64,000 nucleotides of DNA from Epichloe hybrida (lineage: Eukaryota > Ascomycota > Sordariomycetes > Hypocreales > Clavicipitaceae): assembly GCA_019022495.1 (NCBI GenBank), contig JAFEKR010000002.1, positions 5,580,001 to 5,644,000 on the forward strand, written 5' to 3'. The translations under genes were made by a program, and so were the position numbers. Each line of letters starts with the position of its first letter. Position 1 is the stretch's first letter. Positions 1-12,800 of this stretch are shown piece after piece. The notes below the pieces were generated by a model. It was not told the origin of the DNA and ran no database searches. It was given only the letters and a program-made list of their open reading frames with translations.

Positions 1-1429
1 AGCAGTACGTAAGGAGAAGAAAATTATTACAAAATTGAGAAGCCAGCCCCAAACCCCCGGGGATCTTGAATGACCTATTCCCAGGCAACAACATGGCACG
101 ACCACGCACGACATTAATACCAGGAGGAATGGCATACGTCACGCCCAGCGCAACGACAGAGGCTGATGTGATGGCGTTGAAGGTGCGGCTCGATCCTAGA
201 AAGATGCATCCGAAGACCATGACCCAGCCGACGGTCCAGAAGAGGGCATTCAAGGGCACATCGTGAGTCGGATGGACGCGAGCGAAGAAGCGGCTGGATG
301 GCATGCCGCGGTCTCGGGCAAACGCATAGCTCATCCGGGTACTCGTGCAGACGAGAGTGACTGTCGTGAAGACCATGCAGAGCAGAGGAAAGATGACAAG
401 ACAGGTGCTCCCCGCCTTGCTCTTGGTCGCGTCAATGAAGATTTGCAAGAGGGGCCCCCAGCTGGCGTTGATGACGTCGTCAATGTTGTTGATGCAGAAG
501 AGCAGACCGCTGAGGAAGATGAAGCCCGTGAAAATGCCGATGCCGATGCAGTAGAGCATGGTTTTGGGCTCTTGGCGCCGGGGTTCGGGGATTTCCTCAA
601 TCACGTGGGCGGTTGCGTCGAAGCCTGTTCGTATGATGGATGGTCAGTGAAACAATATGAGTTTGGAGCCGAAGAGGCTGTGTATACATTTCATTTCATT
701 GCAAAACAAAAGAAAGAAGAAGAAGAAGAAGAAGAAGAAGCTGCTCAACTCACCAGTCAGTGCAAAAGCCCCCTGAAGCAACCCAAGCATCCAGGGAAGG
801 CCATCCGGCCATCCGGCCATCCATCCCACATTATTGATAAGCTGCCCGTACACAAACTTGCCCGTCTGGAAGTTGGGCAAAGCACACGCCAACACTGTGA
901 CGACAATGATGACAAACCCCGCGACGGACCAGAAGAAGGCCGCTTTCGTGTACGGCAGCAACCGGGTGAGAAAGGCGTTGATTGCGAGTGCGATGAGCGC
1001 AAACGCAATGCAGATGAGGGGCTGGTGCCACGGCTGCGTAATATACGCCGGATGGAAAAGATTGATGTTGATGACGAAGGTGCTGCCCAGCAGGGGGCCC
1101 GTTGCGCTGAGAGCAACCCATCCGCAGACATTGATCCAGCCCGTGATGTAACTGATGGCACGGCTGGACCTCTTCCATGAGATGATGGCCGCCGAATGGT
1201 ATTGGTAAGCGGCCAGGAACTCGGCCCGGGAGGCAGACAGGCATAGATTGAAGATGCCGGCGACGAGAAGGCCCCATATGAGTTGATATGACGGAGCTGG
1301 AACCGCCCGAGGGGAGAGCGAGGGTGATGGAGGCGGCGAGGGCGGTCCACGTGTTAAGAATGGCGAATGCGAGGCCGAGCATGGAAATCATGGAGAGAAG
1401 TTGCGCTTGAGTTCCTGCTTATGACCCAT
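1..1429 (-). pseudogene. amino-acid/GABA-type permease, 5' part, frameshifted and cut by window edge
   Basis: Minus-strand reading gives a fungal APC-superfamily amino-acid permease, a multi-span plasma-membrane transporter. Seen: GHKQELKRNFS near the start (ATG 1429-1427), then ISMLGLAFAILNTWTALAAS, ITGWINVCGWVALSATGPLL, TKAAFFWSVAGFVIIVVTVL, GFDATAHVIEEIPEPRRQEP and TRMSYAFARDRGMPSSRFFA. One intron fits cleanly at 753-625 (donor GTGAGT, acceptor ACAG); it holds a TTC run. Coding continues to base 1, so the C-terminus is outside the window. The frame breaks twice: about 2 extra bases near 1393-1397 (immediate TGA) and about 10 extra bases near 1278-1287 that look like a partial duplication of ATATCAACTC. 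Together they restore the frame. A GGATGGCC-type tandem expansion near 805-830 adds four residues in frame. Family sure; pseudogene status probable, assembly error not excluded. Confidence 0.75.
712..740. repeat. (GAA)n microsatellite inside the permease intron
   Basis: Nearly pure GAA trinucleotide run on the plus strand, which is a TTC run in the transcript sense. It lies within the only intron recognised in the permease, just after its donor site. Confidence 0.9.
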
Positions 1430-4357
1430 TGCCTCGGCGGTGCTGGCTCGTCATTTGCCATTCATAGGCTGGCGCTGCCGTCGCGGCGGCGCGTATCTGT
1501 CGGTGTCGGTTCCATGGCGAGACTCGTGGTGGTGTTGTGGAATATATGGGACACAGGTGTTGTTGAACACCGCAGACCCGGATACGTGTTTTACGTATTC
1601 AACTTGGTGACCGTCTCAGCCTCAAGTGATGGCCGACCAAAAGAGGAGAGAAGGAGGCTACTTTACGCCAAACGCGGGGCGATTGATGATCTTGATCATT
1701 ATGTCAGTCAAGCCGAGTTTGGGGCATGAAAGGGGAGAACAAAGATTGGAGCATGGCCCCGAGGAGCGAGAAGAGTCTCGATCCCCACGGGTTGTTGGAG
1801 ACGAGGATCCTTCCTGCCCGTCTCAACGCCTCATGTCATATGTATGACAGCGTGCAGTTGACAATGCAGATTATAAATCTGGGCATGGGCGGACGAAGAG
1901 ATCCACCGTACATTGCCAATGAATTTGTACGTGTCCAACATCGGATTCTGCCCCACTGCTCGTCGTCCTCCATCTTGGAAGGGAGTTTTTCTCCGCGAGT
2001 TGCTTGTTTTTCGAAAACGACCTCGCACGCGCGGCTTGCACAACTCCTGGCGAGTGATGGATGGGCTTTGCAAAGCCGCGGTCAAATTAGCCGCATAGAC
2101 AGTAGTTTGATAATCTAGTGTGTGGAATGGCTGCATGGCTACTTGAATTGGAAGTAATTGCAGTCATGTCTATGGATGGCGATGCACACAAGTATTTGCC
2201 TCGTTGTTGGCATTAGTAGTGGCTTACAAATAAAACAGGGGTATATACCAAAGAATAAGCAGCAAGGCAATCATTGGGGCCTTAGATCAGTGGTAGATTA
2301 TGTGATTCCAGCCATGGAGTTTCCACAGGGTCGTCCGTTCGATCCGGGCAGGCCTCAATTTCTCTCTACCTGTAGCTTCCCTTTTTGCAAGGTCCTTCCT
2401 TATCCCTTTCCTACTGAGAGACCCCGCGCAAGCAATGATTTTTTTCTTTTTCTTTTAGGAAGATGAACGATATTTTTTTCTAGTGATATTTTATGATGCC
2501 ACTATTGCGACTCCCGTTGTGCGGTCCGCATAATTCTCAGACAAGTAAAAAACATAATATTGGTTCATTGCTCTCCGCAGGCTCTCGAGCGATTGACCAC
2601 ACGCCCAGGACAGGACAAAGTAAGTCCTCATTCTGGACAAGGGATAATGAACGCACAATTAAGAGGCCAGTCAGTCGGCTGCTCAGCCTGCACCTCTTTT
2701 CTTCGTGCAACAGATACCGCAGTGAGGCAACAACCAACTCATGTTCTCCTGCCTACTCCGTAGACAGCCAGCCTACCTGCATCTCAATCCCAGTGAATCC
2801 GTACACTCACCGTCTCAGTTTCGCATCACAACCTGCATGTACGGATTATTACATGGAACCATGACTGAGCACACCACTGACAAAGCCATGCCATGACAAA
2901 AAACAACAAATCTGCAAGCAGGGCAAAAAGCATGTTACCTCAGCTGTTCATATGCCTGTACATCCGTACATGCGAATAACAGGTGGCAGCCCCATCTAGG
3001 CTGAGCCACTAATTCGTAATGAAGCGGGGATGCATGTTTATGTGCAGGCACCCCGGATAAATGTCACGATGGATGCAGCGCGGCAGCTGTATGTACTATT
3101 CCGCATTATGGCGCAGATCATTGAGATCAACGATGCCCAGGGACTTGTGCGGTTTTCCATCCCAGCCGCCCCAATTCTGGCGCCATGATTAGTAAAGCCT
3201 CGCTTAACCAGAGCAGAAAAGCAAGGCGAGCCAGTAGGAAACTTCTCGGTATATCTGGCGCAGCAGCAACGTGGCTATCATATGTAGAGACGTGATACTA
3301 GTAGATGACTTAGGCTCCTAGCCACAGTTACGGTGCTCTTTGCACCACGAGGGGGGGTGGCTCTTCACATCGAGCCGACGTGGTTTGGAAACGTGTTGCG
3401 ACTGGCAGGAGAAAAACTGGAGATTGAAATTTTATCCTAGACTAGCCTCGGCTTGGACGATGAGCTTGCTGGTACATGTAACATGTTCCAGGCAGGGACA
3501 TCGCGCACTACTCCGTCGCAGCCGTCCGACAATTTGTCGTCAGTGGTTGATGAGTAATTGGCAGGTTGGCTGGGGTATTATGACATGGCCTTACGGAGTA
3601 GTTGCTGCTTGTTTACTCCGTATGTAATCCGTATGTATGTACCTCTTCCCGAGGGGGCCGAACAGAGCACGTGCGAAACATTCAGACGTGATGTTCAATA
3701 ACATGGGGTTTCATCAGTACGGAGTATTACATGTGCTTTGGTAATCCAAGATCCGTGTTGCTCTCCGTATTACGGATTACGGAGACTACTCCGTACTGCT
3801 CACATTACCAGCGCATCATAATTCAGCCGGCGCAGACCCTGTACGGATGGATAATCGTATCCATGCCGCCATGTCTGCACCAGAGGTTGCATCCCCGTGG
3901 CCAGTTGGGTTCCAGTGCGCACCTCCCTGTCCAGTCCCTGTCCAGTCCCTGTCCAGGGCTGAAGTCTGCTTTGCCATGTGTTTGTGGGCAATGCTGAGGT
4001 GTGTGCATCGGCAATCTCTAGACTGCAGATGGCCCGCCTCGGCTGCGTTCTAGTTGCATGGGTGTGTTTGGGCCAAGTTTGCTAGTAAGAAGGTGCTTGC
4101 TGGGAAGGTAGATGGAAGCGATGCTAAGAAAATATCTAATATACGCAGTCAGTCTTTTGGCACTTGGATTTCCTCGTCCCGGTTCTCTGCCGCCTGCATC
4201 GTTGTTTGTTGCGTCTGCATGTTGCGTTTGCATGTTGCATCTCACAAAGAACTAGAAACTCTTACTGCAGATGATACTCTCACGCTTCATGCGCAGCATT
4301 TGATTTTTACATTGTTCTCTTTTGATCAATGCGCCGTCACACATCACACAGCACGTC
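1430..4357. other. intergenic, 2.9 kb, no supported gene
   Basis: GC-balanced sequence between two divergently placed genes. Short open frames occur on both strands but none shows a recognisable domain or a plausible exon chain. The right half has several copies of a TACTCCGTA/TACGGAGTA motif (about 2757, 3594, 3620, 3719, 3765-3800). A (CCAGTCCCTGT)n short tandem repeat lies near 3930-3955. Confidence 0.6.
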
Positions 4358-5996
4358 ATGACGGACTCGCGCCAGCATGGTGTCCACGCATCCATCATCG
4401 CTACCTTGATACCCTCTTCACTCATACTCTCTCTTCGATTCTACGCTCGTCATCTGAAAGGAGCACGCATTTGGTGGGATGACTACCTCGCAGTAGCGTC
4501 ACTGGTTCGTGGATTTCACCACCCGGAAAAGACTGTCATGGTTCTGAACTTACCAGATTCCTAGGTGGCAGCGGTGGCTTACAACATATCTGCCTTTTTC
4601 CGTACGGGGGGCCCGCATCATTCCTCCATAAATAAGCACACGCTGGCTGGTTTCGAAAGTTGAATCGACTAACGTGAGCGGAACAGTGATAACCAAAGGT
4701 CTTGGTTTGCATCTGGACAATCTTCCCGTTCCAGTCGACGAGGCGCGATTTTACCAAGCCAAGGTCCAGGAAATTGAGGAGCATTTCTATACAGTAGCCA
4801 TTGGGGCCGCACAGCTATCTCTGCTAGCCCTATATTGGCGGTTGTTTAAATCATTGTCGAATGCGAGGACAGCGATATTTGTTCTTACAGGCTGTGTGGC
4901 TGTTTGGATCATAGTTCGGGTACGAAGCGATACCCGTTTGTTTCTCCCCTTTTCGGAGGACTATAGCGCCCTCATGAATGAAGACTCGATCTGCTGACGA
5001 GACACAATCAGTTGTTTGTCGCCGCCTTCCAATGTTCCCCACCACGTTACTTCTGGGACAAGTCCATCGAGGGACAGTGCACGGTTGACTCTGCCAAATT
5101 CGCCAGTGGGACAGTCTCGACGCATCTATTGATTGATTTTGCGCTCATGGTGTTGCCTGCGAGTAAGTCTGGATCCATTTTCTTGATTGAAGTAAATCTG
5201 AATTGGCGGCATCACAGCTCAATTTAGCAGGCTCATGCTTCCATGCCCTCAAAAGAAGGCCATCGCAGCCATGTCCATGATCGGAATCGGGTAAGTTGTG
5301 GTCGCATTCATCTTGATCTTGTCTGGAGCTGGCTATTGACCTTCGGGAACGTGCCTCACAGAGTTGTCGTTGCATCCATCATGGTGCTTGCCACATCTTC
5401 AAAATGCGATTCGTCCTCCACCGACGCAATGTGGGACTGCACACCGCCGGTAGTGTGGTCCGCAGTCGAGATTCATTTCAGCGTTATGGCCTGTAGGTTG
5501 AAGCCTGCTCATACCCCGGCTATGAACATGTGTAGAGCCAACGTTCTCTAACCTCGGCACACTTTTGGGCGTCTTTTTTTTTTTAGGTTGCCTTCCCGTC
5601 ATGCAACCAGTTGCGGATGCCCTCGGCAGCTGGTGGGGACAGAACTTTCCCTTCACCTTCAGGAAAGGAGCCAGCACTCCATCTCACCAGTCAGTCAAGC
5701 TCGGCCAGGTACATCGTTCCCGATCAACAGAGCAAACCGATGGCGAATCAACGTGCAACCTTGCGGCGGCGACGGCGAGCAATACCACGACGACAGTAGA
5801 ACTGGGCCGGGGATATGGACGGGCCGGAGAATCAGACACCACCATTGTCAGCTCGAGCAAAGCCAAGGACAAGTCAGGCGCAGACGGCGGCGATCTGGAG
5901 CGAGCAGCATCGATGGTGGACAAGGATCGGTCAATTCTGGTGCAGTATGAAGTGAACCTGAGTTTTTCTAGAAATGAGTCTTGCGATAATAGGTGA
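4358..5996 (+). CDS. fungal rhodopsin-domain (PTH11-like, no CFEM) seven-helix membrane protein
   Basis: Exons 4358-4504, 4565-4601, 4687-4919, 5012-5162, 5218-5290, 5362-5492 and 5587-5996 join in phase to 393 codons. Every intron has GT-AG ends and lengths run 55-94 nt. The protein starts HASIIATLIPSSLILSLRFY, then RIWWDDYLAVASL, KGLGLHLDNLPVPVDEARFY, FYTVAIGAAQLSLLALYWRL, FVAAFQCSPPRYFWDKSIEG, STHLLIDFALMVLPA and a C-terminal helix before VMQPVADALGSWWGQ. The D-D pair after the first loop, the CSP..YFW signature and the order of helices match the fungal rhodopsin domain family of integral membrane proteins. Some members of this wider group act as surface receptors, but this one has no CFEM domain and no known ligand. 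The roughly 130-residue tail is hydrophilic, Thr/Ser-rich and cytoplasmic by analogy. The gene looks intact. Confidence 0.85.
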
Positions 5997-6909
5997 AGAG
6001 CGTCGATAAATGCAGAGTGACGAGTTTTGACGATATGAATTCCCGTTGCACCAAACCCCGTTTGAAGCATCGGCTGGCTCTCTGACTGACCCACTTGCGT
6101 GACTTCACTTTGGAATGCTTATCGCTCATCGCTTATCTCGATAAGGGTCTCAATCGTTCGAGGCTACGGATCCGTAGAGACATTTGTTACCAGCAAAATA
6201 CACAGATCAGCTGTGAGGCCCGCAAACGGCAGGTGTCAAGCGGGGCTGACTTGTCTTGGACAACACCGATGCCAAGACTCCCCGTACCTCTCACCAAAGC
6301 ATCCGAGGGCTTCCCGTTTCCATCACACATGGCGCTGCTGTCATCTCGAACGCATTCATCGGCCGTCAGACGTCTCACCTAGTCGGGAGCTGAATATCCG
6401 GTTCATGCCTCGAATCGCACCACCCGGAGGCCCCTCGGCGTCCTGGTGGATGGGGCACCAAGCGCTTAGCGCTGCCGATAATGTTCAGCCTTTCGCTTAA
6501 ACTTTTATGTCAGGTCCTCGATGCAGCCAACCAATTGTGCATTCCAAGGAACATGTTTTAGATCAGGGAATAATTGTATCGGTTGCTTGCGGACACTGAG
6601 TTGCGACCTCGTCTGAGCTGGGCAACCCGCTCGCGTTGCAACTACGGGATACGGGATGAGCGGGGGTTTATTGTCGAGAATCAGCCGACAAGGACTTCCT
6701 TCGAAGGAATGGAGTGCTTGTCCCTGTACGAGAGGTGTAAAAGGAAGAGGGATATACGGGGTCTAAACCCCTTTCTCTTTTTTGAACCGGTGTTGATTTG
6801 ATATCCTCTCTTTAGCATCAAGCTCTGTCATCCATCCTGCTGTTCGATCACGAATGATTTGCGACTTCCAACGACTGGGTTTAGACGCTGCCACTTCGCT
6901 CCAAAAGTC
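5997..6909. other. intergenic, no supported gene
   Basis: Shared spacer between the rhodopsin-domain gene and the GT34 gene, both on the plus strand. Open frames here lack any recognisable domain. It should hold the 3' UTR of the former and the promoter of the latter. An ATG at 6854 is out of frame with the GT34 coding sequence and would be an upstream ATG if transcribed. Confidence 0.55.
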
Positions 6910-8495
6910 ATGCTGGAAGAAAAGCTTCGGTTGCTCTTTTGGAAAGGCTCTCTTACTTCTAGAGCCCGGAGGACAATCTTGGTTCTGGCGGTCCTCTTGG
7001 TCACCCTGCTCAGCCTTCAAATATTCTTCACCTATGAAGCGACACGGGTAGACTTGGAAGATTATACAATGTCCCGGTTGGGAACACACGGTGAGTTGAA
7101 AAACCACCCTTCGCCTTCGTTTGTTGGGACAGGGATGACAGACATGAAAGGGGGGGGTAAACTGACAAACATTCAAACAGCCGATGTACACGATGAACAA
7201 GCCCGCGTCGGCAAGATCAGCATTCTGTACGGTTCCCCCAAACGCGCCTACGAGAGAGCGCTGCAAAGTCACAAACGGCACAACCGACAACATGGCTATC
7301 CCATGTTTGTCCAGCGCGTCGACGTCCTTGACGGATACTGGACTAAGCCTGCCTTCATTCATTACATGATCCTGCGCGAGCTACGCAAACCCGAAAGCCA
7401 GCGACTCCAATGGCTATTCTGGTTCGATGCCGATACTATTATTCTCAACTACAATATCGCCTTGGAGATGTTCCTACCACCTGATAACGATGAAGCTTTG
7501 AAGGATATCAATGTGCTGATTTCGGATGACTGGAACGGCCTCAACAACGGCATCTTTGGAATTCGAGTATCGCGCTCCGCTGCTGAGCTGTTTGCAGGCA
7601 TCCTGGCGTTCCGCGATTTCGAGCCAGATACCCAGCTGTCGTTCCAGGATCAGAGTGCCATGGAATTGATGCTCAAGAGGCGCAAGTTTGTCAATCACGT
7701 TGCCAAAGTTCCTCAACGGGTAAGCCGATCAGCTGTCCGCGGCATCCCTTCTTCTTCCTATCGCACGCATCACATGATGCAACTGACGCGTCCCCATGGC
7801 AGTGGTTTAATGCATATGAGAGCGACGAAGAAAAGGCTGGGTCATCGTATTTCCACGCTGGCGACTTTCTCGTTCACTTTGCCGGTGTCAGCAATCGCGA
7901 CGCTCACATGGACAGATGGGCAGATAGGTCTGAAGAGTTGAGTCCTAAGTGGAACGCGCCAGTGGCCAAGACGACTTACCCAGCGGAGATTGAGCGGTTC
8001 TGGAACCGCACCAAGAGCCTGCACGACGCGCGCGTCAATCATTGGACCAAGGGAGCCAAACACCTGACAGCAAGTATTGATAAGGTGAATAATACCGTGA
8101 CAGAATGGAAGGAGACGTCGGAAAAAGTGAGCGAAAACTTCTTGTCCTTGGTGAAAGCCCAAGAGACGGCTGAATACTTCATGGGCAACTCAACGAAATA
8201 TGGGGGAGAAATCATCAAAGACGACTTGCATCAACTGGATAAGGTTGTGCTGGATTTGGAGAATGTACGTGTCCTCCCCCCCCCTCCCATTGTTTAGCCT
8301 TTGCCTAGTCATCTTGACACTTGAAATTCATCTGCTAACTACTTTGAACCCCACAACCAGGCATATAGAGTCTTTTCAGATGGCAGCGCCAGCGAAAAGG
8401 CAAAACTCGAGGAAGAGAGGAAGAAGAAGAATGAGGAAGAGGATGAAAAGAACAAAGAGGGGAAAGATAAGAGCAAGACTGTCCCAGAATCATGA
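6910..8495 (+). CDS. GT34 family (GMA12/MNN10-type) alpha-glycosyltransferase
   Basis: Exons 6910-7090, 7181-7719, 7803-8264 and 8361-8495 give 438 residues. Enzymes of this family add galactose or mannose to N- or O-glycans in the Golgi lumen. Seen: a short basic cytoplasmic N-terminus, one membrane anchor (ILVLAVLLVTLLSLQIFF, about residues 23-40), QHGYPMFVQRVDV, the nucleotide-sugar/metal motif WLFWFDADTIILN, SDDWNGLNNGIFGIRVS, FQDQSAMELML and HAGDFLVHFAG. These occur in the usual GT34 order. The C-terminal end is a very charged Glu/Lys stretch (KLEEERKKKNEEEDEKNKEG), longer than the catalytic core needs. The start was chosen as the first in-frame ATG ahead of the anchor. Donor and specific sugar cannot be told from sequence. 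Intact. Confidence 0.9.
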
Positions 8496-8895
8496 ATACA
8501 AGGTGGTCCAAGTCCCATGTGGCTGGCTCATCGCTAAATTATGGCACGAAATTGGATTTACAAATGCAAATTCGGCTGGTCTCGGACGAGATAGAACGCC
8601 GACTGCGCCTCCGCATCCGCGTACTGGGTGTTTTTTTTTTTTTTTTTTTTTTTTTCACCCTGTGAGATGAATACTTGTCAGTATATAGGATTCATCAATT
8701 CATCAAGTCAGTAATTCATTACTCCTGCCACGGTACGCGAGCGCTTGTCGTGACGCATTAAGACGTGACAATTTGCCAGGTCGACTAGCCGAAGGAGTTT
8801 TGAAAAAACACTTTGAAAAAACACAACTGCAGTCCGCCTTCCCGGTGGCGCGAACAGTATTTCTAAAGAACCGCCCACAGCCCAAAGCCCACAGC
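8496..8895. other. convergent intergenic spacer with poly-T tract
   Basis: 3' ends of the GT34 gene (plus) and the Dabb gene (minus) face each other here. A T run of about 25 lies at 8631-8655. No further gene seen. Confidence 0.6.
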
Positions 8896-9440
8896 CTAGA
8901 ACGACCCAGGCACAAAGTCCACGACCACGGCTTTCGCAACGATAGCCCCAGGGGTCGTGAACCATTTCTCGACAAAGCCGCGATGCGCCTCGTCCTCCTT
9001 TACGTAGTAGTCCCTGTCGGCGACGGAGGCAAAGTCCACGACGAAGACGTGGGTGAAGCCGTTCTGCACGACGCGGTCAGGGTCAGCGGAAGGGGAGAGG
9101 CCCGGCAGCGGGGGGGGGAGGGAGTAATGGCGTACCTGGAGGCCCTCGATGGACGTGTCCTTTCCGCCCTTGGAGGCCATGATGTAGGGCTTGCCGGTGG
9201 AGGCGAGGGTGCACCGGTCCTTGAGGGAGAGCATTTCGTGGCAGCACTGATTTTGCGTTGGTGTCTGTTAGGTCCTGGACTCCTGAGATGGGTTGGTGAT
9301 TGGGGGTGGGTAGGTGGGTTGCGAACCTGCATGATGGCCTCTGAGCTGGCGTCGGGCTTGAAGCCGAACAGAACGACGTGATTTACGGGCATGGTGGGTT
9401 TGGTGGTGTTGGCGTTGTATGCTAGCGTGGAGAGTGCCAT
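8896..9440 (-). CDS. stress-responsive A/B barrel (Dabb) domain protein
   Basis: Exons 9440-9327, 9246-9136 and 9063-8896 (minus) join in phase to 130 residues. Key segments are MPVNHVVLFGFKPDAS, HEMLSLKDRC, YIMASKGGKDTSIEGLQ and NGFTHVFVVDFASVADRDYY, ending AKAVVVDFVPGSF. The His in the first strand, the THVFVVDFAS strand and the YYV..EAH helix are the usual marks of the Dabb fold, a small dimeric ferredoxin-like barrel. Fungal members are mostly uncharacterised and some act in polyketide or stress contexts; no such cluster is visible here. The start may be either 9440 or the internal Met beginning MPVNH, which would give the family's usual N-terminus. Confidence 0.85.
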
Positions 9441-9585
9441 GGAGAACTAAGGGCGTTGGAGAAATGAGGTTATTTATTATTGGAGGGGCAGTTGGAGACT
9501 CCTGGTGAGAGGTGCCGTGCCAATGGGCCCGCTGCCGGTGATGCGGGGCACACAAAGGCCCTTCTAGTCCATGCAGCGCAGCTTA

Positions 9586-9611
9586 TTACCACATGGCAGC
9601 GACAGTACCAC
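9586..9611 (-). pseudogene. displaced last codons and stop of the multicopper oxidase gene
   Basis: Reading minus from the target-site duplication, GT-ACT-GTC-GCT-GCC-ATG-TGG-TAA continues the frame of the multicopper oxidase across the copia insertion. The original C-terminus would have been ...AAISGTVAAMW. These codons are now separated from the gene by 5.4 kb. Strong because the duplication ACCAC (9607-9611 and 15048-15052) fixes the junction exactly. Confidence 0.8.
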
Positions 9612-9842
9612 TGTCAAGGTAGGGGTGAAAAAGGATGATAGAAAGCGTTCGATTTGGTTAATCAGAGGTGCAGACAGTACCTAACTTTTATACCTAAAAG
9701 GTATATAGTGCGCTATAGTAATAACTAGTCTATAGAGGTACTTCTAATACATTGTATTTACTAATATCTAACCTCACGTTTTATCCCTATTAATACGCGC
9801 TACCCTTATATAACCTATGCTTTAAGGGAGCTTTCCTTAACA
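9612..9842 (-). repeat. 3' LTR of the copia element (left in window)
   Basis: 231 bp. Starts TGTCAAGGTAGGGG (plus) and ends TTAACA, where the other copy has CTGACA. The outer 70 bases or so are unmutated, while the inner part shows RIP-type changes relative to the other LTR. Confidence 0.93.
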
Positions 9843-12800
9843 CACCCCCCTTAGCTAAGATATTTATTAAAGCTAAAGATTATAGGTATAGGAAGAGATT
9901 ATAATAATTTTCTAGTATTATAATTAAGCGGGAATTTCCTATAAGCTAATCTAGTAATAGAATTCCTTATATATTTACCTTAATAAAGGCTTTATAAAGC
10001 TATTAGTAAGTATCTTAGAGGTCTTTAACTAATTTACCTTAATATTACCTAAGGCATATTACTCTTAAATTCACATTTAATTTATATTAAGATACTTTAA
10101 ACTAGTTTAAAGCCTTCTTTCCTTATATTCTATAATATAAATTATTTACTTATTATTACACTAGATAATTAATAGAGAAAGGACTTATATACTAATATTA
10201 TAAAGTAGTTTACCTAGAGATATATACTCTTTTACTTTATAATTTAATATAAAGAGCTTTGCTTTTATACTTAAGGTTATTATATAATACTACCTCCTAG
10301 ACTTCTAATTAATTATAGCTTTATATATAATAAAGACATAGCCTTATATTAATTTCTAAGTATTAGGGTTATTACTAAGAGAGGTATTAGTGCTAGAGAA
10401 GAGCGTGTTAAAGCTATTTGCTCCTAAGTATTAAATACATAGCTTCCTTATATTTTAAGTATATATTAAAGTAGCCTTTGTAAGCTTAATATGCTTTATT
10501 AAAGGGTTTATTATAAAGGAGGCTAGCTTTAAAGCTATAAAGGCTATATTAGGTTTTCTAATAATATAAAGATAGACTAAAGAGCTAATAACTACTCTAT
10601 AGTAATTAATCTCTTTATTAGTAGCCTTACTATTATTTAGGATAATTATAGCTATTATTAAAGGTATTATAATTAAGCTCTTTAAATTATTATTAATAAT
10701 ATTAGGGATAAACTTCTAAGCTATCTTTTAAATATATAATTCCTATAATAACTATATCTCTTTAGTATTATAATTCCTAATAATTTTAATGCCTAGGAAT
10801 CACTTTAAATTGCCTTAGTCTTTAATATCTAGACTGTTTATTAACTACTTATATAGCTCTTTAAATTCTACTTTAAATCCGTTTAGAAATAGCACTATAA
10901 TGTTATTTATATAGAAAAACAGGATAAATCTGCCTTTTATAAAGATATATAGGTCTTCCTTCCCTTAGATAAAGCTAAGATTTAATAGGAATTACATTAG
11001 GTATAGAAACTATTATTAGGGAGCTTCCTATAGCCTATATAATGCTCTAGTTATCTTCTAGAGATAACCTTATGTATTTATACCCTCTAGTAGCTTGTAA
11101 AAGACAAGTTCTTTAAGTTTTATATATAGGAAGGCATTCTAAATATTATATTAACATGTATTAAGATTATTAGCGTAGTAAATAGCAAGTAGTATACGTA
11201 AAGATTATAAAGTAAGCATAGTAGTGTAGTTATTAAGGTTATCCTTTAGTTATTAGTTACCTTAGATTACTATTTAAGCCTTAAACTCTATAATAATACC
11301 TTTTTTATTAGTTTTATACTTAAAAACCTATCTAAGGTTAATAATTTCCTTAAGATTAAATAATTTATCTAGTATATTCTCCTAGTAGTTTAAGGATTAA
11401 AGCTTTAAAAGCTCCTTTATAATCACTTCCTTCTAGTGGTTATAATACGCTAAGGCTATTACCTAATAATAATACATAGGTTCTAGAGGTATATCTTTAA
11501 TATATAAACTATATTAAGTTCCTTAAAATACTATTAAGAAAGCAAAAGAAAACTATACTTACCTAGCTTTCCTTATTTCCTTTCTTTAATATTTCCTAGT
11601 AATAATATTATTTATATAAATACTATTATTATAGGGACTATAATTCTCTATAGCCTTACTGCCTTTTATAGTAAATTTACTAGTCTCTATAGTAGTTACT
11701 ATATAATTAGCTATTGCCTTACTTATAAATTTATTAATCTTATAAAATAGTGTATTATTACCTTATACCTAAAGCTCTAAGTTCTCTATAGTAACTAGTG
11801 CCTTCTAAGAGGAGTTAGAAGGGGTTAAAAGTGCACTAGAAAGGTTCTCTTTATTCCCTATTATATAAGGAGGTATTTTTACTTTAAACTACTTATTTTC
11901 CTAGCCTATAGCTAATAGTAAAGAGGTAGGATTATTCTCTTTAAGCTCTATTTTAATAAGATCTTAACTAATTTTCTTATTAAGGTCTTTAGCTTTAAGC
12001 TCTTTAAGTAACTTAATTATTAATATCTTCTCCTATTAAGCTAATTCTAGCTCTTTTTCTAGCTTAAAGAAAGAGTTCTTATTAAACTAAATATATACTA
12101 ATATAATAACCTTATGATTATAAAGTAAAGGCACCTATATAATATATTATGACTTGCCTCTATAACTAATAAGGTATCTAATATAAGCTTTTTACTCTAA
12201 CTATAGTATTATATAGTGTAATTTAATATGCTTAAGAGCCTTTATTATTATTAGAAAAGCCTTATATTTATAAGCTTATAGATATGTAATTAAAGGCTTT
12301 TAAACCTCTAATATTTATAAATAGGCTAGGACTGTTTTCTATGCCTAATTTCACTAGAGTTTATAGGGTATAACCTAATTCCTATAATATTTAAAGGGTG
12401 TTTTATTTAGTAAATAAACTACTATATTAAAGACTTTATTATTAAGTTCTAAAGGAAGGTAAGCTTTAAGGCTTAATATATAAGCCTTTTACTTAACTAC
12501 CCCCTTAGATCTCTTTGCCTTTCTATTTTAACTAGGTGTTAAAGGAGCTAAATTATAAACTATAATGCTAGCAAAGGCTATCTTATCTCTTATACTCTCT
12601 ATAAATAAAGCCTTTTTAATATTACTATATAAAAAGCATAGTTAAACCCTAAATTATATATATAGGAACACTATTATTATATAGAAGCTATTATAAATTT
12701 TATCTTTAGTCTTAAATAAATAGAAGAAATATATTAAGGTTATAAGGCATATAAAAACACACTAATACTAATCACTATTTTAGTAAGGAGAGTTATAATA

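Noticed and set aside
263..1180. 305-codon plus-strand open frame
   Set aside because: It lies opposite the permease exons, has a Glu run from the GAA microsatellite, and shows no domain. A shadow of the minus-strand gene.
5291..5361. Reading through as VVVAFILILSGAG in the rhodopsin-domain gene, implying a frameshift
   Set aside because: A GTAAGT...CACAG intron here restores phase exactly, so the gene is intact.
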